Of a stretch of 10,175 nt of DNA, positions 4,733-10,175 are shown in pieces. How positions within the stretch are numbered: position 1 is the stretch's first letter; each line of letters starts with the position of its first letter. A program made the translations under genes and the position numbers. The notes under the pieces are model-generated. The model ran no database searches. It was given only the letters and a program-made list of their open reading frames with translations, and had not been told where the DNA came from. The DNA is from Clostridia bacterium (GTDB lineage: Bacteria; Bacillota; Clostridia; Monoglobales; Monoglobaceae): the NCBI GenBank assembly GCA_900769795.1, contig CAAGHZ010000011.1, positions 1 through 10,175 of the forward strand, written 5' to 3'.

Positions 4733-6875
4733 ACATAAACGCTTTTATCACCTTGTCTCTGTCACACTCTGATATAAGATATCTTCTCTTTCCTACAGGG
4801 ATTGTAACCTTGTTTCCGTTCTTTTCAATGGCAATTTTCTCTCCGCCTATCTCATCAAAATATGCCAGGTTGTCATCATCCAAAGAAATCTCAATCTGTC
4901 CGTCACCTGTTTTGTGCCAGCACACAACGCAGGTTTTGCCACATCTTTCAAACACAAAGGCAGATACAGACTCATCAGCTGTCTTTATTTCTTCGTATGG
5001 CAACAACTCATACTCGCCCTGCTCGTTTATAATCAAAATATGCTCAGTATCTGAATCTTTGAGCATTTCTTTCTGCTCTTTTGTCAGCAGATTTTTTTTG
5101 CGCACATCCTCCCAACGACGAAATACCTCGAGAGAGTCAACAAACCTTGGATTTTCTGCTATCGCATCTTCTGATATGTTATGTATCTGAATAGTTCCCG
5201 GGCAGTCCCAGGCTGCAGCACGGCTTGTACCATATTCATAATGGTCAGGCTGTATGGTATTATCACACATCCACCATCCAAAATTAACTCTTGTAAAGTC
5301 ATTTGCCATCATCGCTGCCTCATCCATAGGAAATTTAACAATCATTTTTTTGAATATATCTGCCGGGAATCTATCAAATGCATTAGCGCCGCTCAGCATA
5401 TGCCATCCAAAATGAGTCTTTGCCGCACCCTCGCAAAACAGCGGTGCAGATCCAAGTTTTTTATATACTCGATACTGTGCGTTGGAAATATTATATCCAA
5501 AAGGCGGATTTGTGCCCTCCGAGCCGTCAAAATAAATAAACTCAAAACCACAATCGTACATCTTTGCAATTTCGTCAGCAATTTCATCCTGCAGTGATGT
5601 AGTCTGGTCTATGTATACACTTCCGCCACCATATTCGCTTATATCAAGAATACCTCCTCTTGCACCCATATTATGAGGAACAACGTTGGTATCCCAGTGA
5701 CCTCTCTTACATCCCTTAAAGCAATATGGCCTCTCGGTTGTGTAACTGTCATAGTATATAAGTTCACCATCAAACATCAAAACTCTTCCCTTTTCGTGCA
5801 TAATGCAACCCTCTGGGTTTTGCTCTACATAAACCTCGGTGTCATCAGTGCCAAGTGGTTTAGAAAGGGTGAATTTTTGTCTTAAATTCAGACGATGGTC
5901 AGCAACAGGGGTTACATACTTGGTACTTGAGCCAACGTGAGTCTGCAGAAAATGGATTCCCGGATCTATCCCTGCATCCTTAATCCTTTTAAGCATTGCC
6001 TTGATATCCTCGTAGCCATTTTCGTAATCATCTCCGGGGGTGTAGTCGCTCGTTGTACAATATGGTCTGTGCCCATATTGCTTGCACACCGCCGGATAAT
6101 ATATCAGCATCTTTGTAAATCCGCCCATTTTTGCATATTTAATATGCTCATCCACATTTTGGGGACTAATAGCGTGAGTCCAGTAAACAGAGCGGTTTAT
6201 ATGTTCAGAGCGTCTGCTCTTTACACCCCTTGGCAAATCATAATCTTCTTCTATCTGCTCTACAACATCAAGAAACTTATCCTGTGATGAAACTATCAAA
6301 GCAACCTCGCAGCCCTTTAGTTTTATTCCCTCGGGTGTGTCGGCAGTCATAATTTTAAAGCCTTTTCTGTTTTCAGAATCAACCTGCTCATACTCAGAAG
6401 TGGCAATTACGCCTATTGCCGCCTTGTCATCCCACATAACATTGAGCCACTGACCAAAGCGCTCTCTCTGCGCTACGGGCAACTGAACCAAGCGAAACGC
6501 ATCAACAGGCGGCGCCTCCATAACAAGTGGACAAAGCCCGAAATCCTCAGGTCCCACAATAAAATCTTTGAGTGCAAAAGTCACATAGGTGGGCGCTTCC
6601 TTTATCTCTATAACCGCCTCAAACATAACAAGGTCAAAGCCAACTATAAGGTTGTTACCCTCTCTTCTGACTCTGTTTGCCTGAAAGGTTGTACGCCTTG
6701 TCGGATAGGCAAGTTTTATCTCATTGTTCCACGGTCTGTTCTCAGTCAGCGAGAAAAACGGTGTCTTCTCATCTGCCATAAGGCATTCTTCACCCGTCTC
6801 TTTAAGCACAAGACTCTCCGCTGTGCAATCTGAGTTTAACTTCAAACAAAACTTTTGATTTTCAATCAGAATCAT
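4731..6875 (-). CDS. Putative cytoplasmic glycoside-hydrolase-like TIM-barrel protein
   Basis: A 714-residue protein without signal peptide or membrane segment. Residues 1 to about 215 look like a beta-sandwich. About 225-315 begin a barrel (SVYWTHAI; FTKMLIYYPA at 253-262; a DIKAMLKRIKDAGIDPGIHFL helix-strand at 290-310), in the style of clan GH-D/GH31 enzymes. About 318-415 are an insert with GRVLMFDGELIYY and FKGCKRGHWDT, which reads as a small beta domain. The barrel resumes with FEFIYFDGSEG (444-454) and LFCEGA (479-484), giving D450, E453 and E482 as candidate catalytic acids. About 605-714 look like a C-terminal beta domain. I cannot name a family or substrate. The start is ATG 6875, with GGGGTGT 6887-6881; an in-frame ATG at 6941 would place the predicted promoter inside the gene. 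It is a single-gene unit converging on the stalk genes. Confidence 0.75.
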   Translation of the reverse strand: MILIENQKFCLKLNSDCTAESLVLKETGEECLMADEKTPFFSLTENRPWNNEIKLAYPTRRTTFQANRVRREGNNLIVGFDLVMFEAVIEIKEAPTYVTFALKDFIVGPEDFGLCPLVMEAPPVDAFRLVQLPVAQRERFGQWLNVMWDDKAAIGVIATSEYEQVDSENRKGFKIMTADTPEGIKLKGCEVALIVSSQDKFLDVVEQIEEDYDLPRGVKSRRSEHINRSVYWTHAISPQNVDEHIKYAKMGGFTKMLIYYPAVCKQYGHRPYCTTSDYTPGDDYENGYEDIKAMLKRIKDAGIDPGIHFLQTHVGSSTKYVTPVADHRLNLRQKFTLSKPLGTDDTEVYVEQNPEGCIMHEKGRVLMFDGELIYYDSYTTERPYCFKGCKRGHWDTNVVPHNMGARGGILDISEYGGGSVYIDQTTSLQDEIADEIAKMYDCGFEFIYFDGSEGTNPPFGYNISNAQYRVYKKLGSAPLFCEGAAKTHFGWHMLSGANAFDRFPADIFKKMIVKFPMDEAAMMANDFTRVNFGWWMCDNTIQPDHYEYGTSRAAAWDCPGTIQIHNISEDAIAENPRFVDSLEVFRRWEDVRKKNLLTKEQKEMLKDSDTEHILIINEQGEYELLPYEEIKTADESVSAFVFERCGKTCVVCWHKTGDGQIEISLDDDNLAYFDEIGGEKIAIEKNGNKVTIPVGKRRYLISECDRDKVIKAFM

Positions 6876-6906
6876 ATTATACACCCCAAACTCTTTTGTT
6901 TTAGCA

Positions 6907-6936
6907 ATTATATCATATTTTATTTTTATTTGTCTA
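6907..6936 (-). promoter_or_regulatory. Promoter of the glycoside-hydrolase-like gene
   Basis: On the minus strand, TAGACA (6936-6931; 5/6 to consensus) is 18 bases from a perfect TATAAT (6912-6907). The predicted transcript starts near 6900 and has a leader of about 25 bases carrying GGGGTGT before the ATG at 6875. Confidence 0.6.
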
Positions 6937-6982
6937 TGCACAATATTTATTTTTTTTACACAATTTTAAAAATATTTATTTT
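6937..6982. other. AT-rich spacer
   Basis: Nearly pure A+T sequence between the hydrolase-like promoter and the terminator of the adhE-kinase operon. It may act as an UP-like element for the promoter; no open reading frame or repeat of note was seen. Confidence 0.4.
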
Positions 6983-7018
6983 AAAACAAAAACCCGAAAC
7001 CATACAGCTTCGGGTTTT
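6983..7018 (-). terminator. Rho-independent terminator of the adhE-kinase operon
   Basis: Ten-base arms (7018-7009 with 6998-6989; AAAACCCGAA/TTCGGGTTTT) enclose a 10-base loop. On the minus strand the stem runs into TTTTTGTTTT. It lies 6 bases past the stop of the kinase gene. The GC core is short (CCCGAA) and the loop large, so it may be less efficient than the one at 4699. Confidence 0.8.
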
Positions 7019-7024
7019 AAAACA

Positions 7025-7774
7025 TTATTCATAATCCACAACGTCAATCCATCTCATTAAGAACTCTCTCTCTTCTTCGTTACCTTTAGAGAGCTGAGAT
7101 GCTGCAACGATAGGTATCCACTTTTGTACATACTGCTTTGCAGTATCTGTCTTTTTGCAGAACAAATCAAGATACTTATCCGCCCCTTCCGCATCTCCCG
7201 AGAGGGAGAAGAGCAAGTATGTTCTTGCCGCGTCGGCAGAAGCATTACCCTGGGTTGCGTGTGCCCAGTCTATGATATATGCCTCGTCATTCTCTGTGAT
7301 GATAATATTACTTGGGTTAAAGTCACCATGACACACCTTGTTGTGCTTTGGTGTACCATCAAGACGGGTATGGAGTTCATACCTTGTTGTTGCATCAAGG
7401 CCTGTTGCAGTAATCTTACTATGCATTTTATCCTTAAGTTTGTTCAGCATAGGCACGGTGTGCGCATGAACGCTCAACTGCAAATCAACCATACGCTCGA
7501 TATATTCGTCCTTCTTGGCAGGATTTTCGGCCATAAGTTCTTCCATTGTTTTGCCTTCGATATGCTCAAGAATAATTGCCCACTGTCCGTCAATTGTAGT
7601 AACCTCTAAAAGTTTGGGCATCTTGATTCCGCTCTCTTCAACTCTTGCCTGATTGAGTGCTTCATTTAAGATGTTGGCCTTTGAATATCCTTTGTTAAAC
7701 AATTTGATGGTCTTGTCTCCATCTTTGTAGATAACCTTATCTACTCTTTTTGCAATTACATCAGTCAACTTCAT
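7025..7774 (-). CDS. APH/choline-kinase-family phosphotransferase, substrate unknown
   Basis: A 249-residue soluble kinase of the aminoglycoside/choline phosphotransferase fold (PF01636 type). The N-lobe has a candidate ATP lysine at K24 (KTIKLFNKG) and the hinge is WAIILEHIEGKTMEEL (65-80). The catalytic loop is HGDFNPSN (H149, D151, N156) and the metal-binding D169 lies in IIDWAHA. All key residues are present, so it should be active. Its ATG overlaps the adhE stop by one base (TAATG at 7776-7772) and uses a GGAGG inside the adhE end, so it is translated after and with adhE. The family covers antibiotic, choline, homoserine, sugar and small-alcohol kinases. Housekeeping context and coupling to adhE argue against a resistance gene; a metabolite or protein-modifying role linked to fermentation is inference. 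Confidence 0.88.
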   Translation of the reverse strand: MKLTDVIAKRVDKVIYKDGDKTIKLFNKGYSKANILNEALNQARVEESGIKMPKLLEVTTIDGQWAIILEHIEGKTMEELMAENPAKKDEYIERMVDLQLSVHAHTVPMLNKLKDKMHSKITATGLDATTRYELHTRLDGTPKHNKVCHGDFNPSNIIITENDEAYIIDWAHATQGNASADAARTYLLFSLSGDAEGADKYLDLFCKKTDTAKQYVQKWIPIVAASQLSKGNEEEREFLMRWIDVVDYE

Positions 7775-10175
7775 TATTTTTTACCTCCGTAATAAGCATT
7801 TAAATACATCTCTTTGATCTCGCTCATCAATGGGTATCTTGGGTTTGCACCTGTACACTGGTCATCAAACGCCTGCTCTACCATATCATCAAGTCTTTCT
7901 AAGAATTCCTTCTCATCTACACCATAATCTTTTATTGTCTTCTTTATGCCAACCTTTTCTTTAAGTTCGTCAAGGGCTTTGATAAGGTTCTCAAATTTTT
8001 CTTCGTTGTTCTTACCCTTTATACCAAGATATTCAGCAACCTCTGCATATCTTGCAAGAGTGTGTGGGTGGTCATACTGAGAGAATGTACCCATCTTAAC
8101 CGGTGTCTCGGATGCGTTGAACCTGAGCACCTCGTCAATCATAAGCGCATTTGCAACACCATGCGGCAAGTGATAAAACGCACCAAGTTTGTGTGCCATA
8201 GAATGACATACACCAAGGAATGCATTTGCAAATGCCATACCTGCCATTGTTGCGGCATTTGCCATCTTTTCTCGCGCATTTACATCGGTAAGTCCGTTTT
8301 CGTATGCAAGAGGGAGATTCTCAAATACCATTTTAAGTGAGCGAAGAGCCAGACTGTCAGTGTAGTCTGTTGCAAGCATTGATGCATAAGCCTCAAGGGC
8401 GTGAGTAACCGCGTCTATACCTGATGCAGCGGTGAGACCCTTAGGGGCTGACATATGCAAATCAGTATCTATGATTGCCATATTAGGCATAAGCTCGTAA
8501 TCCGCAAGTGGGTATTTGATGCCTGTTTCTTCATCGGTGATTACTGCAAAAGGAGTAACCTCAGAGCCTGTACCCGCAGATGTTGGCACCGCAATAAAGT
8601 ATGCCTTCTCGCCCATTTTAGGGAAGGTATAAACTCTCTTTCTGATATCCACAAAGCGCATCGCCATATCCATAAAGTCAGCCTCTGGATGTTCATACAT
8701 AACCCACATAATCTTTGCAGCATCCATAGCAGAGCCACCGCCAAGAGCAATGATGCAATCAGGCGCAAATGCTCTCATCTGCTCTGCGCCCGCCTTTGCA
8801 CAAGCAAGAGTTGGGTCAGGTGCAACATCAAAGAATGTGGTATGAGGAATACTCATCTCGTCAAGTTTGTCGGTTATTGCCTTTGTGTAACCATTTTTAT
8901 ATAAGAATTCATCTGTAACGATAAATACTCTCTTTTTGCCTATTACGTTTTTAAGCTCATCAAGAGCAACGGGCAGACAACCCTTTTTGATATATACCTT
9001 TTCAGGCGCTCTGAACCAAAGCATATTCTCTCTCCTCTTTGCAACTGTTTTGATATTGAGCAAGTGTTTTACTCCAACGTTCTCAGAAACTGAGTTTCCA
9101 CCCCATGAGCCACAACCAAGTGTCAGGGACGGAGCAAGTTTGAAGTTGTAAAGGTCACCTATACCACCGTGAGATGACGGAGTGTTTACGAGAATACGAC
9201 AGGTCTTCATTCTGCTTGCAAATTTTGCAATCTTTTCTGCCTCGGTCTGTTCGTTAAGATAAACTGACGATGTGTGACCAAAGCCACCGTCTGCTACAAG
9301 AACTTCTGCTTTATCAAGAGCCTCGTCAAAGGTTTTTGCCTTGTACATTGCAAGAACAGGTGAGAGTTTTTCGTGGGCAAATTCTTCTGAAATATCAACA
9401 GATGTAACCTCACCAATCAAAATCTTTGTGTTTTCAGGAACCTCTATGCCCGAAAGCTGAGCAATCTTAAATGCACTCTGTCCAACGATTCTTGCATTGA
9501 GGGCGCCATTTATAATGATTGTCTTTCTTACCTTATCAATCTCTTCGCCCTTTAAGAAGTAACATCCGCGCTGTTCAAACTCTTTCTTCACTGCCTTGTA
9601 GATACTGTCAAGAACAATAACTGACTGCTCTGATGCACATATCATACCATTATCAAATGTCTTTGAATGAATAACTGAGTTGACAGCCATCAAGATGTCT
9701 GCAGAATCATCAATGATTGCAGGTGTGTTACCTGCGCCAACGCCAAGTGCCGGTTTACCGCTTGAGTATGCCGCCTTTACCATTCCGGGGCCACCTGTTG
9801 CAAGGATAATATCAGAATCCTTCATAACTGTGTTTGTAAGTTCAAGGCTCGGTACATCTATCCAGCTGATTATACCCTCAGGCGCACCTGCTTTTACCGC
9901 AGCGTCAAGCACAATCTTTGCAGCTTCGATAGTAGAGTTCTTTGCTCTCGGGTGTGGGCTGATAATGATTGCGTTTCTTGTCTTAAGAGCAAGAAGTGTT
10001 TTAAAAATCGCAGTAGATGTGGGGTTTGTTGTTGGAATAACCGCCGCGATTACACCGATAGGCTCTGCAATTTTTTGTATACCATAGGACTCGTCTTCTT
10101 CAATTACGCCACAAGTCTTTGTATCTTTGTATGCATTATAGATATACTCTGCGGCATAGTGGTTCTTAATAACCT
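7774..10175 (-). CDS. adhE: Bifunctional aldehyde-alcohol dehydrogenase AdhE, partial (N-terminus beyond right edge)
   Basis: Reduces acetyl-CoA to acetaldehyde and then to ethanol with two NADH, in the cytoplasm, usually as long spirosome filaments. 799 residues are visible; alignment by eye to E. coli AdhE suggests about 66 N-terminal residues are missing. The frame enters the window at 10173 as VIKNHYAAEYIYNAYKD. Aldehyde dehydrogenase part: IPTTNPTSTAIFK, SPHPRAKN, GVGAGNTP, and the nucleophilic cysteine in NGMICASEQS (fragment C179, equivalent to C246). Iron-dependent alcohol dehydrogenase part: GGGSAMDAAK nucleotide-binding loop and iron ligands D587, H591, H657 and H671 (DAVTH; HSMAH; LPHG), with the same spacing as E. 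coli D653/H657/H723/H737. The C-terminus FDDQCTGANPRYPL is typical. The GTG at 9912 is internal, not the start. No motif is missing, so the enzyme should be active. The promoter is outside the window. Confidence 0.97.
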   Translation of the reverse strand, partial: VIKNHYAAEYIYNAYKDTKTCGVIEEDESYGIQKIAEPIGVIAAVIPTTNPTSTAIFKTLLALKTRNAIIISPHPRAKNSTIEAAKIVLDAAVKAGAPEGIISWIDVPSLELTNTVMKDSDIILATGGPGMVKAAYSSGKPALGVGAGNTPAIIDDSADILMAVNSVIHSKTFDNGMICASEQSVIVLDSIYKAVKKEFEQRGCYFLKGEEIDKVRKTIIINGALNARIVGQSAFKIAQLSGIEVPENTKILIGEVTSVDISEEFAHEKLSPVLAMYKAKTFDEALDKAEVLVADGGFGHTSSVYLNEQTEAEKIAKFASRMKTCRILVNTPSSHGGIGDLYNFKLAPSLTLGCGSWGGNSVSENVGVKHLLNIKTVAKRRENMLWFRAPEKVYIKKGCLPVALDELKNVIGKKRVFIVTDEFLYKNGYTKAITDKLDEMSIPHTTFFDVAPDPTLACAKAGAEQMRAFAPDCIIALGGGSAMDAAKIMWVMYEHPEADFMDMAMRFVDIRKRVYTFPKMGEKAYFIAVPTSAGTGSEVTPFAVITDEETGIKYPLADYELMPNMAIIDTDLHMSAPKGLTAASGIDAVTHALEAYASMLATDYTDSLALRSLKMVFENLPLAYENGLTDVNAREKMANAATMAGMAFANAFLGVCHSMAHKLGAFYHLPHGVANALMIDEVLRFNASETPVKMGTFSQYDHPHTLARYAEVAEYLGIKGKNNEEKFENLIKALDELKEKVGIKKTIKDYGVDEKEFLERLDDMVEQAFDDQCTGANPRYPLMSEIKEMYLNAYYGGKK
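7784..7788 (-). promoter_or_regulatory. Ribosome binding site of the kinase gene inside the adhE 3' end
   Basis: GGAGG on the minus strand, 9 bases before the kinase ATG at 7774, formed within the codons for the final glycines of AdhE (YYGGKK). A ribosome finishing adhE covers this site, so the two genes are translationally coupled. Confidence 0.8.

Noticed and set aside
6876..6941. A 22-residue N-terminal extension of the hydrolase-like protein from an ATG at 6941
   Set aside because: The extension contains the TATAAT and most of the promoter; the ATG at 6875 has its own ribosome binding site.
7124..7609. Plus-strand open frames antisense to the kinase and adhE (also 8062-8340, 8455-8904, 9680-10087)
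   Set aside because: They are Cys/His-rich or low-sense translations typical of antisense shadows of conserved genes.
9910..9912. GTG as the adhE start
   Set aside because: The frame continues upstream with unmistakable AdhE sequence to the window edge, so the codon is internal.

Overview
The window looks like chromosome of a low-to-moderate GC anaerobic member of the Bacillota (class Clostridia), probably a fermentative spore-former. This rests on a SpoIVFB-type membrane protease next to a small SpoIVFA-like partner, the clostridial radical SAM / DUF2344 gene pair, copper-amine-oxidase-N 'stalk' proteins, a bifunctional AdhE, and AGGAGG-type ribosome binding sites with some TTG starts. The genus cannot be named from sequence alone.

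Layout. (1) Bases 1-2326, minus strand: a TIGR03960-type radical SAM protein followed, with an 8-base overlap, by a DUF2344/TIGR03936-type protein that runs off the left edge. (2) Bases 2327-2461: a divergent promoter region. (3) Bases 2462-3649, plus strand: a small one-helix membrane protein and a SpoIVFB-like site-2 metalloprotease. (4) Bases 3650-4695, plus strand: a strong sigma-A promoter, then a tandem pair of secreted paralogous stalk-domain proteins, closed by a rho-independent terminator. (5) Bases 4731-6875, minus strand: a 714-residue cytoplasmic glycoside-hydrolase-like protein with its own promoter, converging on that terminator. (6) Bases 6983-10175, minus strand: the adhE gene (N-terminus beyond the right edge) and an APH-family small-molecule kinase fused to it by a TAATG overlap, ending in its own terminator.

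How the genes fit together. In Bacillus the spoIVFA-spoIVFB pair lies just upstream of rplU-rpmA, and in many Clostridia the radical SAM / DUF2344 pair and an RNase G gene sit in the same neighbourhood. Here the two halves are divergent, which supports the SpoIVF reading. The adhE-kinase operon belongs to fermentative acetyl-CoA to ethanol metabolism, with a kinase of unknown substrate. The stalk pair and the hydrolase-like gene look like independent units. No tRNA, rRNA, CRISPR array, insertion sequence or phage gene was seen. The least explained items are the truncated SpoIVFA-like protein, the hydrolase-like protein with a large insert in its barrel, and the kinase coupled to AdhE.
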